A DNA stretch of 64,000 bases from Blumeriella jaapii. Its lineage: Eukaryota; Ascomycota; Leotiomycetes; Helotiales; Drepanopezizaceae. Positions 11,478-23,549 of this stretch are shown here, in pieces (position 1 is the stretch's first letter; each line of letters starts with the position of its first letter). The position numbers were made by a program, and so were the translations under genes. The notes below the pieces were generated by a model. That model worked only from the letters and a program-made list of their open reading frames with translations, ran no database searches and was not told the DNA's origin. The stretch is from NCBI GenBank assembly GCA_009599575.1, contig VWND01000016.1, positions 682,001-746,000 on the forward strand, given 5' to 3'.

Positions 11478-13225
11478 ATATATATTTTAAAAATACGAGT
11501 CTTATATTTATTTAAAAAAAAAAAAAAAAAAAACGTTGCCGAAAGACTTATGCGGCAAAATTAATTATATAATATTTATCAAAAATAAAAAGCGTTTTTA
11601 ATTGTTTTAATAATAAAAGTAAAAAAAGCGGAAACGTTATTTAATATATTAGTTTATTATTTCGGTTTGCCTATCGATATTAAAATTATACGTAGTAATT
11701 TTAATTTAATTTTGATTTTTAATATGCGGCAGAGTTTTTATTAAAAAACCGAAACAAACTAAGCTTTTCGGTCCGAAATAATTAAATCCGGCATGCCGAA
11801 ATAACGCATTTAATAAATAAAAAATAAAACTGCTAGTTTTTTCGCTGTAATAATCTTATAGCAAAAAACTGACAAAAGCTTTTTAAACAAACGATCTATT
11901 ATTACGAAAGCGAAATCGTAACTATTTTAGTTTAAAAAAAGCTTCGTGAAATTTATCGTTAAATGCTAATAAAATCTGCTGAATATAAGTAAAAGCTTTA
12001 AAAAGCCCGGGGTTTTGTCGCGCCTAGCTTTTATACGTATGCAACGACAATTCGAAACGTATTATTATATATCTGCTTTTATAGCTTTTTAATAATATTT
12101 ACGACCGATCAAAAGCTTTATTTTTTTTATTTTAGCATATGCTACGCAAAGCTGTTCGTATATATATCGGATCAGAAAAATTCGCAATTCGAAAGGTTTT
12201 AAAAGCATTATTAATTTGCTTTGGAAAAACAATTTGTTTTATCGCAGCTAAGAATTAAAATTATAATTGCGGATTTGCATTCGTTGCGCTTCGAAAAAAA
12301 AGAAATTTTTATTAGCTTGCAGCAAATAGTTTATAATTGTATAATTCTGCATATCGTATGCGATTACGAAAGTCGGGTCTGCGAATTCTTTTGTAAGCAT
12401 TTTATTTTTTTCGTTCTCGCTGTTTTTTTTTTTCGTTTTCGCTGTTTTTTTTCGTTTTCGCGCTGTTTTTTTCGGAAATTATATTGCCGTTATCGCGCTT
12501 ATCGGAAGCTATTTTCATAAGCGCTAGCGTGATTATGCTTTTAACAGCCATTTCTTTTAAAATCTGAAAATTCAATTTATCGTTTAAAAGCATTTGCTGC
12601 TTTCGAACTGTTTATTATCGTATTTTCAACGGAGAAATATTTTGATTTTTACGAAAAAAAATATTAGCGAACGTATTAATAATTCCCGACCGGTATATAA
12701 TTATAAAATAAAAGTCGGCGAAAAACTCGGCTTATCGGATTTATCGGGCCGAAAAATCTTTAATCGTTATAAAATATTTTAAAGCGCGGTGATCGATATA
12801 TTTATATATGTTTTTTTAAGCGCTTAACAATTCCGGCTTATAATTTTTAAAAAAGCGACAAATAGCAAAAAGCTTTTTGTCGTAAATCGGATAATTAAAC
12901 TCGGCGTCGATTATACTTTAAAAAAAAATTCGACCGAATAATAAAAGTTATTTTTTTGCAATTATAATAATACGCTAATTATTATTTTATTAAAAAAATC
13001 GGTTTCCAGGCGCGTTTTCTTATAAAAGTCGTAATAATATAAAATAAAAGCATTTAGCAAAGTTTTGCGCAATGCGTTTTATACGTTTTTTTGCTTTTTC
13101 TCGAATACGAAAAAAACGTGTTTATTTATAAAAGCAATAAAAGGGCGGCAAATACGGCTGTAGCCGGCTATAAAGCGTTTGTAAAAATTGCAAAAGTTTA
13201 AAAAGCTTTGCACGCTTCGCATATT
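11478..13225 (-). pseudogene. A1 integrase and RNase H remnant
   Basis: Continuation of the minus-strand A1 copy after A2. It aligns in reverse with about 8762-10465 of A2, covering the integrase core (about 11478-12540), the linker and most of RNase H (about 12620-13225). It stops abruptly at ATATT (13221-13225), where B1 entered. The remainder of A1 (RT, protease, gag, 5' LTR) is predicted to the right of the window. A 20-base A-run near 11512 lies in the segment matching the T-run at about 10403 in A2. Confidence 0.8.
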
Positions 13226-13398
13226 TGTGAGGGGATGAAACGTCAGTTCGTTGGTCACGTGGTCCGAAGGTCACGTTGTTATTACGTGACATCGGAGCCC
13301 GCATATATTGTATTTTAGACTTCGCGATACTTTTAATTTAGAATCTCGTAATTAATGCAATTTATCAACGAATTTTCTGCTCGTTCGCACCTTTGATA
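13226..13398 (+). repeat. B1 5' LTR
   Basis: About 173 bp, beginning TGTGAGGGG and ending TTTGATA before the internal TATTAATTACC. It matches the 185 bp B2 LTRs with small deletions. It contains TCACGTGG (13255-13262) and TTACGTGAC near 13282. Confidence 0.85.
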
Positions 13399-13499
13399 TA
13401 TTAATTACCAAACCTTTTTTGACACTTTTATTTTAGCTTTCGAGCTGAAAAAGCTTGCTAACTTTGTTTTGCTTTTGCGCATATAAAAATTAATAAACT

Positions 13500-15362
13500 T
13501 TATCGCGATAACAATTTTTACCATTTTTTAAAAAAAAAATTTATATACGACTTTTTAAAAATAATTTTTACGATACGAAACTACGAAACGACAACTTTTT
13601 TTAATATAAGACTTATATTTAAAAAACTCCGTTTTGCTTTTGCTTATATTCCGGAACAAAATACATTTTACGTTTTTTTTTAACGAATTATATCGAATTA
13701 TTTTAAGTTGTCGGAACTTTTCAATTGCTTTATTTTAAGGCATTTCGAATATTTCGATCAAATCGTCGCCGTTTTAATCGCTAATACGAAAGCTTGTTTT
13801 CGCGAAATCTTCGATATTTTTGCTTACGCGGTAAAATAAAACGATAAAATAATATTATTCAAAGCTAAATTAAATGGTCTAGCTTAGAAGCTGGATATTT
13901 AGACAGTATAATACTAAAAGAAGAAAGCATTTCAAAAAAAGGTGATTTAAGATTACGAAGCCGAACTTGCTAATTTCCGAAGATAAGCTTTTGTTAGCCA
14001 AAATACACCGATTATTTTAAACACAAAAAAAAAAACGCTTGTTTTTTTTCTGACTCCGATAAGTTTATAAATTCGGACGTCATCGGCAACGTTACGAAAC
14101 ATTTTACTATTTTTTTTAAAAATATGATTTTAAAGCTTCGTTTTAATCAGGATTAATATGCGACCGAACAGAATCGTATGAAATTTTTTTTTTCGCTTTT
14201 CCGATACAGCCAAAGGCGCTTTATAAAAAAGTTTACGTACGGACGGCACTTTTTTTTATCTGATTGTTGCAAAGATAATTTAAGTTTTATAATAATCGTT
14301 CGGTGTTTTTAATTAATAGGCAGATGTATTTAAAAGAATTTTGTTTTTTAAACAAAGCAATTAATTATTGTTTATTTTTTTTCTTATTTGACTGGAAGTT
14401 AAAAAATATATTAAGTTTAATAATAAAGCCGCTATCGCTATTCTGCGCGAAGCTTTTTGTTTTAATATAATTATTCGTTTATCGTATATTAATTTTTTTG
14501 ATTTGAAAACCGATCTTATTGGTTTTTGCGCCTAAATGCGCGAAACCGATACCGTTTTTCGATAACTAAATCTTAATTATTACAAAACCGAAAGCCGTAA
14601 TACGAGAATTATTTTTTTCGTTTTCATATTTAAAACTGTTATTACGATTATTATTCAAAGCGATTTTATAAACTTTAGCGTTATTTAAACCAAAGCAATT
14701 ATATAAATCGCAGCTGATATAACGAAAAACAAACGCTTAATAAGTGACGTCGAAAAGCTAGCTCGCCGAATCTACTTTTTTGCTAACAACTTTTGCTTAT
14801 AGTATATTAGCGATAAACATCGAGCTACTAATTGCCTCGACTTTTTTTAAATTAAAAAGGCTAAAGCCGAAGCAAAAGTCGGGAAACTGACTGTTTCTAA
14901 TAATTATTATTATTAAAAATCTTTGAAAAATAAATTGAAATTATCTATTTTAAATAGCGTTTCGGAATTATATTTAATATTGCTTTATATTATAACTGCT
15001 AATAATATACATATCAAACCCTATTTCTTAAACGATTCCGTAGCTACCGATAATTTTATTAATTATTTTTTCGTGCAATATTACGAATTGACCTTTGTTT
15101 TACTTACTAATCTACGTAAATTTACCGTGGTTGACGAACGTTTTTTTATTTACGGCCACGTTATTTATTAAATTTTTTTTCAAATTAATATCGCTCGTTA
15201 CACCGAACAAGTTACAGCTTTTATTATAATACTAAAGAAATACGACTTTATTTTAAGCAAACCTTAGCTTAGAATACATAATTCTTATATTAATTAAATT
15301 ACGAATACTTTTTGTTTTAATTTAGATTTTTGCCGTTCGAACTGTTTATTTCAGAACTTTTA
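13500..15362 (+). pseudogene. B1 gag and protease remnant
   Basis: Gag of family B followed by protease. The CCHC zinc knuckle is at 14794-14835: C-L-stop-Y-I-S-D-K-H-R-A-T-N-C, with the second cysteine changed to Tyr by RIP. The open stretch 14923-15171 covers the protease, with an active-site region reading D-S-V-A-T-D-N-F-I around 15026 where D-S-G-A-T is expected. The C-terminal block resembles KYDFIL followed by a conserved Leu-Arg-Ile-His segment. The frame is then cut at 15366 by element E. Copy B2 carries the same order at 22735-32210. Confidence 0.72.
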
Positions 15363-15366
15363 TTAA

Positions 15367-15633
15367 TGTAAAAATAGGTAGGAAAACCAAACTAATACGG
15401 CCACATGTCGGTGGGTAAAATAATCTAGGGAATCCCTAGAAGAAACTGAAAAAAAGAAAAGAAAAATGAATAAAAGTATGAATTGGACTGCGTGCTTATA
15501 ATACTATTTAAAAAGATGCTTTGCTTTTATATCTGTTAAAAGTAATTAATAGCAGGGGGTCTCGGAGGGGTTCATACTTCGATTATAGCTAAAATTATCA
15601 AATTTTATTAATATAAAATATTACCGTTTTATA
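15367..15633 (-). repeat. E 3' LTR (left)
   Basis: 267 bp, plus-strand reading TGTAAAAATAGG...CGTTTTATA. It matches the split right LTR over its whole length. The adjacent TTTAGGACAGGA, when read on the minus strand, is a purine-rich run compatible with a polypurine tract just before a minus-strand 3' LTR. Confidence 0.87.
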
Positions 15634-18600
15634 TCCTGTCCTAAATAATATACGTAGTCGTTTTTAATTACGATCAAAAAAAAACATAATTTTAATAAAT
15701 GCAATCTAATTTATTTTATATAATCTAAAAACCAATTAATTAAAAACCGAACTTTTTAATCTTACACTTTTTTAATTTTTTAACCCGTTTTTAGTTTTTT
15801 TGCTGTTGGCTTTTGTAAAAAGATAGCGTTTCGCTTATCGTATAAATTATTTTGTTTTTTTTGCTTTTTTAAAAACTAGCTCGATAAAATATTAGTCGAA
15901 GTATCGTTTTAATTTATAAACGTTTTGATAGCCTTTTCGTCGATAATATTATTAAGCGTCGCCGCGACGAATGCTTTTTACGACTTTTTTTCGTAAATGG
16001 TCGATTTCAGTTTTTAAACGTAATTCTACGCTTTGCAAAAGGCGCTGAAAAGTCTTGTATTAAAATCGTAAAAGTAATCGATTAATTCGTCGTAATTAAA
16101 ACCGATTAACGCTTTTGCTTCGCGTAAAACTAATAGATCGGATTACGGCTGTTTACCGACGAATATTTTCGAAAAAGCTTCGAAGCTTATAAAAAAAACT
16201 ATTCCACGAAATAGTTCGGAAATAATCGTTTGCAATCGAAATTACCGAAAATGCTATAATTGCTTTCGTCGTAATATAAATAATATTAAATTATTTATCG
16301 AAGCGTCGTTTCCGAAATGGTTTTTATACTTTTGCCCCGTATAATTATTCGAATAAATTAATATCGCCGTCGGTTTTTTAAGCTTTAAATTTAACAAAAA
16401 CCTTTTGCTTGATCGAAAAGCTAACAAAAATTATTTTATTTTTTATTTCGTAGCTTTCGGTTTTGTAATTCGATAAAATAGCTAAAGCAACTGTTTTAAA
16501 CGCGCTGAAATACGAAAAAGCTAAGCTTTTTCAAATAGTTTTAATTAATTTGGCGTCGTAATATAATTGCAAATAAGCTTCGATTATTCCCGAGTTATAT
16601 ACGAATGCAAGCAAAACGTAATAATCGAAAATAACGTCGGTAAAATCTTCGATTTTTTTTTTTTTTAAAAATCGGCGATATCGAATTTTATAATTGTAAT
16701 ACGGTCGAAATCAGCGAGATTTAAAACGATCGTAACGTTAGGATATGCTACAAAGCAGCAATTTCCGAAGTTTCGAATAATCAAAACAGCGAAGTAAAAA
16801 CCGGAATGCATTTTAAAAGTTTATTACGTAAAATTATAAAACATATTAGCGAAAAAAACTGTAGGCGCTTTTTAAGTTTTAACCAGTCGGAAATAATACT
16901 TATATATAGCCATTTTTTTTTTATAAAATATTATAATAATTTGTTTTTTCCGTTGTAAAACCTTACGTAATTAACGAATTCGCAGTTTAATTTAAATAGA
17001 TTTTAAAATATATTTTCGGTCGAAAAGTCAAAAAAGTCGACTTTTAAAAATACTCGTTGCTTTTATTTTTTTTGTTTTAATCGAATTTTATAATCGCGTT
17101 AAAAGCTTTAGAATCTGTTTTAAAATTTGCGTAGCCTAAATAAGCTTTAATACGCGTTTTAATAATTTTCGTAGTTTTTCGTCGGAATATAAACTGATTA
17201 TTAAAATTAATTTCGAATATATCGTAATCCGAATTTTTAATAACAGCGAATCGATTAGCGAAATCGATAACGTCGACTTTTTTTATAATTAAATCGTAAT
17301 ACGCCGCGTAACAACGTATATAAAAATAACAAAATTTGCCGTTTTTTCTGGCGTTAACGTTATTCGTAAAAACGAAATTAAAAAATCGAAGTTTTTTAGC
17401 GAAGAAAAGCTGGAATAAAAACGGATCACCGTTTTTGAAAATCTTTTTTATTTGTTTTAACGTATTATATTTATAATTTTCCGAAAAAAATTTAATTTAG
17501 TTTTCGTTCGAAGCAAAAAAAAAAAAGCTAACGAATTTATTTGGTTTTTGCGTAAAAATATCGAAATAAAATTTCTGAATCGTAGCGTCGTCGAAAGCGA
17601 AAGTTTTAAATAAATAAATTTGATTTTATGCTTTTTGTATAATTTTTTCCGCGATAATTTCGATATTTTTTTTCAGGCTTTTTCGATTAAATCGTGCAAT
17701 AATCGAAATTTTAAATATTTTTATTAAAATTTAAAATATTAGCGGAAATAATACAACGTTTTTAAACGCAGCAAGCGTTTTTAATATTTGCGTATTTAAT
17801 TTCGAAAAATCAAATTTAAAATCGTTTAAATTTTTTTTTTTCGAAATGCTAAAATTTTTTAAATTTGATTTTATAAAAACGTCGCGTTTTTTGTGAATTA
17901 ATTTAAAAGTTATAGCTCGGCGTCGATTTCCGGCTGTTTTTATTCGCGGTGCCTTTTTTGCTAGCGACGCGAATAGTTTTCTTTTCCGAACAAAAAAAGT
18001 TTCGGAAATATCGGCGCGCTTTTTTGCGTTTTTTGTTTTTATTTTTTTCGGAATCGTTTTTTATAAATATAATAGATTTTTTATATTCGAATAATCGGTT
18101 ATTTGCTGTTACGTTTTTAATTTCGTTTTCGAATTCGTTTTCGATAATTAAAAATAAAAGTCGCCGAATTATTTTAGTTATTTTAAAAATATTAATTGCT
18201 ATTGCGTATATTTTTTCGAATTAAACGAAAATAATATTAGTTTTTTCGTTTTTTTCGTCGTCGTAAATTTAAAATATCGGAATAGCGTCGTTTTTTTTTT
18301 CGATATAAAAATGCCGTATTTAACGACGCTTAGTTTTTTGCTTTAAAAAAAAATTAAATTTAAAGTTTCGCAGCCGATTAGAATTTTTTTTGGCGATTGC
18401 ATAACGTCGTCGATCAATTTGCAAACAGCTATAAAAAAGCTTATGAATTTGCGAGCTTTTAAATTATTAGCTTTTAAAACTTGCGTTTTAAAAATATAAA
18501 CGTTTAATATTTAAACTTTTTTTTTCGTAAAAATAATAATCTAGAAAAAGCGAGCGAAATGCCGAAATAAAATAACACCGATGATTTTGCTAAAAACGTA

Positions 18601-19147
18601 TTTTTAAATATCTTTTTTTCGTTAATTTAGCAAAAAGCGCAAAACTCGGTTTATTTTTTTTTTATTATTTCGAGCTTTTTTTGTTTCGGCAAAAACTTTT
18701 AAAACGTTATCGTAATTCAGCAAAAACTTATTATAATCAAAACTTTTGCAAACGAATTTAATTTTAACGAAGCTTTCGTAATCGAATAGAAATTCGTTAA
18801 CGTTTTTAATTATTATATCGAATTATTTTATAAATGTTTTTACGAAAGCAATTTGTTAATTTAAAATAGCGGTATTATATGCTTATTTAAATTCGGAAAA
18901 ATTACGTATAATAATTCCGTTTTAAAATAAATTAAAAATAAATTTGCTAAATTTAGCAACGCTTTGCTTAAAAAACGATATAATATCGATAGGTTTATTA
19001 ATTAAAAAAATATATTATATTTATTAAAAAATAATAAAAAAAAAATACGGAAATTATAAAGTATTTGTATTTAAAAATCACGGAAATCCGCATGCTGTTT
19101 TCTTAATAAATTATAATTATTCAGACAGATATCCGTTTAAAACAACG
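15634..19147 (-). pseudogene. E: unexplained coding-like region downstream of pol
   Basis: This is the sequence between the end of E pol and its 3' LTR, read on the minus strand. A frame from about 18900 to 17860 runs some 300 codons with only scattered stops, each explainable as CAA/CAG/TGG changed by RIP. Readable pieces include FLFDYESFVKIKFVCKSFDY and a Lys/Arg-rich end (KNKNKKRKKARRYFRN). A second frame from about 17690 to 17050 reads FDDATIQKFYFDIFTQKPNK, later RFAVIKNSDYDIFEINF. Further left (16400-15700) more helical-looking sequence is visible. I recognise no domain: not envelope, chromodomain or RNase H. It could be an additional ORF of the element, a captured host gene, or a very old nested element whose ends are lost. 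Confidence 0.5.
17331..17692. repeat. 362 bp direct repeat, copy 1
   Basis: Begins AAAATTTGCCGTTTTTTC and matches 19148-19509 with only about five differences visible by eye, at an offset of 1817 bp and in the same orientation. Both copies share the same TpA-rich, RIP-like bases. It lies within the unexplained downstream region of E. Confidence 0.9.
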
Positions 19148-19509
19148 AAAATTTGCCGTTTTTTCTGGCGTTAACGTTATTCGTAAAAACGAAATTAAAA
19201 AATCGAAGTTTTTTAGCGAAAAAAAGCTGGAATAAAAACGGGTCACCGTTTTTGAAAATCTTTTTTATTTGTTTTAACGTATTATATTTATAATTTTCCG
19301 AAAAAAATTTAATTTAGTTTTCGTTCGAAGCAAAAAAGAAAAAGCTAACGAATTTATTTGGTTTTTGCGTAAAAATATCGAAATAAAATTTCTGAATCGT
19401 AGCGTCGTCGAAAGCGAAAGTTTTAAATAAATAAATTTGATTTTATGCTTTTTATATAATTTTTTCCGCGATAACTTCGATATTTTTTTTCAGGCTTTTT
19501 CGATCAAAT
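19148..19509. repeat. 362 bp direct repeat, copy 2
   Basis: Second copy of 17331-17692, abutting the last recognisable pol sequence of E. No short target duplication or inverted termini are visible at either boundary. The 1455 bp between the copies is not flanked by an obvious transposon signature. Confidence 0.9.
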
Positions 19510-19599
19510 TTATGCTTTTAACAGCGGGGTTATCGTTCGGTTGTTTTCAGACTTTTCCAAAAGGTTTTTTTTTTTTAGAAATATAATCGTTTTAATCGA

Positions 19600-20900
19600 A
19601 ATCGTCGTTTAAATCGTTAAAATCGGAATCGTTGTTTAAATTAAAATCTAAAAAATAAATTTACTGGTTTTTTTTGTAAAATCGCTTTAATCGGTTGGCG
19701 GCGAACGTTTTTTTTTATTTTGTTTTATCGAATTCCGTAAGCTTATAATAGCTTTTATTTAATTCGGCCTCGTATATTTCGTAAGATCCGAGCTATTTAT
19801 AATCAAATTTAATATCGGCCGATTTATTAATAGCGCGTTAAACGTCGTAAACTAAAACCAGATTTTTTTTTCTGATTAGCGTTTTTTTTAAAACTTTGGT
19901 TTTATTTTAAATTTTTTTAGCTGCTTTTTTATACTTTTTTTTAAAAAAATTATTTTTTTTATATTTATATCGCGATAATCTAGCTATTTAAATTTTATTA
20001 TTAATAGATCTGCTTTCGTTTTTATTTTAACTACGTTATAAAGCTTTTATATAAGCTATTTTATTTCTAAAAGCAGTCGAGCGTTTTTGCCGTACTAAAA
20101 AAAAAAAAAAAAAAAAACGTATATATATATACGCATAGCAAAAAGCATTTCCGAAAATTTCCGCGATTAACGCTTATAGTTTTTTCGAATAGCTTTTAAA
20201 AAGCCGTCGAAAAGATTTCTATAACTTCGTTTAACGGATTCGTTGCTTTTCGAATTATAAACTAAGATTTAAACGCGTTGAATTTCGTATTTTTTTATAA
20301 AAGTTTCGATAACGCTTTTGTTTTCGTATTTATTATCGACGTTTAATTTGCTAAACAAACCGTATCGATATACAACGTTTTTTTTAAAAAAAATCGCTAT
20401 AGCTTCGAAAATAGCGTTTCGGAAAAATCGTTTTTCAAGCTATTTAAACAGATCGTCGATAACGAATATAAAATATATATATTCGCGATCGATAATCGGT
20501 ACGCGTATAACGTCGAAATTAACTTTTTTTCAAATTTCAAAAAATTATATCGAATATAATAAGTTTTTTTTTCGGCTAAGCTTTCGTTTTTAATAAAAAA
20601 TGCAACTTTTAACGAAAGCTTTATAATTTTCGAAGCATTTTTTTTATTAAAAATCGTTTTTGATTCGGTAATAAATAGCTTTAGCTTTTTTATAAAACAC
20701 TTTTTCGTAAGCTTTTTTTATAATTTAAAACTTGTCGGCTTTATTATTTATTATTAAGCGTTTTTAATATATATTATTTTTCATTTTATATAGCTTTTTG
20801 TCAGCTAAAATATAATCGAAAACTTAGTTTTTAAATAATTTAAATTAATAATTTAGCACGCTAAATAATTTAAATAAAATAATTAAATAATATACGATCG
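19600..20900 (-). pseudogene. E integrase remnant
   Basis: Minus-strand integrase. The core around 20560-20160 shows a first Asp in VIDDLF, a second block LNVDNKYENK, where fungal relatives have V-D-G-G-P-E-N, and a third block SNESVKRSYRNL, where the catalytic Glu (IERGHR-type) has become Lys by G-to-A change. The C-terminal block near 19700-19850 (LVLVYDV, then FAANRLKRFY) matches the end of pol in this fungal Gypsy group. The open frame on the opposite strand at 20318-20593 is its antisense shadow. Confidence 0.72.
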
Positions 20901-22549
20901 AATAAAAGTTTTCGGTTTTGTAATTATCGATTAAAAATTTATTTTTGTCGTTAATCGATTTATTCCGATCGTTTTCGGTCAAATTTATTCGCGGTGCCAA
21001 CCGAAATAATAACGCGAATGCTTTTTCGGCCCGAAAATTAATATTTTTTATTCGCAGTGCTAACCGAAATAACAACGCGAATAATTTCGGTTTTGTAAAA
21101 CTTAAAACGCAAATAGCGAAACAGCCGATTTCGTTAGCGATTTATTCGTCGATATTTTATTCGCTTTATTCAGCGAAATCAGACGGATAAAAACGTTTTC
21201 GTTTGGAAAGGCCGTTTGCCGCTGTATTAATTATTTTTTTAATATGCCTGACTTCGAAGTTTATAAATCGCATTTAAATTATTTAATTAATAACGAGCGC
21301 TTTTAATAAATTATTAGCTTTTTTATTTAATTAATCGATAAAAACTTTTGCGTTCGTTTTCAAAATAAAATATACGCCGTATAATTCGTTTTTTATTTTT
21401 TTAATTATTTTAAAAACGCTTCGATATTTTCGTTTAATAGCATCGTAGCGTGCTTTTGCGAAAAATTATAAGCCGCTTTCGAATCGTAAAAAGTATCGTT
21501 TTTTGTTTTCGTCGATTTATTATAATATAGCTTTTAACCGAAAATATTAGCGTCGATAATTAAAATAATTTTTTTTACGTTTAAGCTATAATCGATTCGT
21601 ATAAACGATAAAGCCGATAAAAAGTCGTTTTTAAAAAATTTTATAATTTTGCTTTGTTTTTTTTCCTAAACGAAATCGATTTTTTTTTTATTATAACGTA
21701 AATAAATGCAGCTTTTTAAAAAAAGTTTTTAATTTAATTACGATAATAAATCATAACGCTAATAAAAGCTTTGGCTTCGATAATATTTTTATACCTTTTC
21801 CATTCGCAAATTTTTTTAGTTTTTTTCCGTTGAAAATAGCGGCCAGCGTTATTAATTATATGACCAACGATATTTATTTCGGATATACAAAATTTTAATC
21901 GAAGGCTAATAATAGCTTTGGCTTTTTCGAAGCAAATTATAATTTTGTCGATATTTTAAATATATTTTATTATATAACATCGAATTTTAAAAAAGATTTT
22001 TTTATTATTATAATATAATCTGAAACTTTTTATTCCGACGTTATTAACGTAAAAAAAAGCAATATCAGAAATGCAAATCATAAAAATTTTGTATACGACT
22101 TTTACGAATTAAACGATTAAATTAATAGCTTTTATAAGTATTTTCGTTATACGCAGCAAACCGATTAGCGTTTAAATTGCCGTTATATTTCGAAATCGCG
22201 GATCAAATATCAAATAATCGTAGCCGAAAAACAAATCGAAAAAAAAAAGCGATTATTAATCCTGCGAATTCGTTTAAAAATTAATCGACGTTGAGTAGCA
22301 CGTTAGCGTTTTGTATCGTTATTTTATTTATTTCGACGATTATAATAATAAATTTATAAGTTTTTTTTTTTTCGCAACGATAAACTATTTGTTTTTATAT
22401 AGGCCGTAATAAAATTCGAGGATTTTTTGCTTAATTCGTTTTTTCATCATTTCGATTATTTTATTCTAAAAAACTTTAAAAACTGAAAAAGTCTTTTTTT
22501 GCCAGGCTTTGTAAAACACGGTTTTAATATCGATATAAAACGTAATATT
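20900..22549 (-). pseudogene. E reverse transcriptase (C-terminal part) and RNase H remnant
   Basis: Minus-strand RT from the B2 insertion point leftward. Around 22290-22350 it reads VEINKITIQNANV, a signature block of a fungal Gypsy group. The catalytic site near 22045 reads F-Y-V-N-N-V-G-I-K where F-x-D-D-V-G is expected, both Asp changed to Asn. The tether near 21780-21900 reads FCISEINIVGHIINNAGRYF and EAKAFISV. RNase H follows towards 21200. A 39-41 bp segment (TTATTCGCGGTGCCAACC type) is repeated 60 bp apart at 20987 and 21047 in the spacer before integrase. Confidence 0.72.
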
Positions 22550-22734
22550 TGTGAAAGGATAAGATATCAGTTCGTTGGTTACGTAATCCAAGAGTTACGT
22601 TGTTATCACGTGATATCGGGACCACGTAATTATTCGCACACACTGTATTTTAGAATTCGCGGCACCTTTAACTTAAAAACCTCGTAGTTAATGCAAATCA
22701 TTTACGAACCTTTTGCTCGTTCGCTTTTTTTATA
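22550..22734 (+). repeat. B2 5' LTR
   Basis: 185 bp, TGTGAAAGGATAAG...TTTTATA. The outer (left) half is little mutated and the inner (right) end is RIP-altered, with TTACA changed to TTATA. It contains TCACGTGA at 22606-22613. Confidence 0.93.
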
Positions 22735-23135
22735 TATTAATTACCAAATTTTCTTAACACTTCTATTTCAGCCCTCGAACTGAAAAGGCCTGCTAATTCT
22801 GTTTTGCTTTGCGCATACAAAAAATCAATCTTATCGCGATAATAACTTTACGATCTTTACGATCTTTTATACGAAACTACGAAACGACAACCCCTTTTAA
22901 TATAAAACTTATATTTAAAAAACTCTATTTTGCTTTTGCTTATATCCCGGAACAAAACACATTTTACGCTTTTTTTTTAACGAGCATTAATATCGAAAAT
23001 GTCGGAACTTCCCAAGTTGTCGAAACTTTTCAATTGCTTTATTTTGAAACATTTTAAATACCCCGACCAAATCGTCGCCGCTTTAATCGCTAATACGAAA
23101 GCCTGCTTTTAAAAAATCTTCGATATCTTCGTTTA
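22735..23135 (+). pseudogene. B2 gag N-terminal remnant
   Basis: Leader and first part of family B gag before element C. A recognisable frame reads LSKLFNCFILKHFKYPDQIV and IANTKACFQEIF near 23020-23120 and ends at the GTTTA target duplication (23131-23135). It resumes at 30681 after C, where the same protein continues. B1 has the uninterrupted version around 13700-13840. Confidence 0.7.
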
Positions 23136-23549
23136 TATAAGAATTGAAAGGCAGGGAAACACTAGTTCAGATAATAGAACTCAGATAAGGTTGGGTTGAT
23201 AGTCAGACTGATTTTTACCTTTTACATTTCTAGTAAAAGGCGTGTATAAGTACAAAAAAAAGGGTGGAGCCTTCGAAAAAAGTATTTCCCAGGAAACCAA
23301 GCGAATTTTATTTAATATGCTTTTCCAGCTTTTATCCCGACCTTTTTTTAATTTTTTTTAATATAATTTTAATAACTGGTTTTTTAGCAATTATTTTTAT
23401 AAAAGGTTTTATTTAAATATTATTTCTAGCTTTTATAATACTATCCGGTTTTTACGGCCTATTCGCAAAAAGTATTATTCGAAAGTTGATAAAAAACAAA
23501 GGGTTTTGGCGGATTATTTGATTTATATACGTAATATTAATTTCTGATA
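23136..23549 (-). repeat. C 3' LTR (left)
   Basis: 414 bp. The outer left part is nearly unmutated (GAATTGAAAGGCAGGGAAAC, GATAGTCAGACTG), while the inner right part is strongly AT-shifted (GGATTATTTGATTTATATAC against GGATCACCTGACTCATACAC in the partner). Confidence 0.93.

Noticed and set aside
15367..15633. Treating the E LTRs as two independent solo LTRs
   Set aside because: The left flank of 15367 and right flank of 59455 are adjacent positions of one B element sharing TTAA, and coherent E gag-pol lies between, so they are the two ends of one element.
20100..20140. Poly-A followed by a TA dinucleotide run as a possible LINE tail (also 11512, 46460, 23812)
   Set aside because: Each lies inside or beside an LTR-element segment that aligns with other copies; no LINE RT or target duplication is associated.
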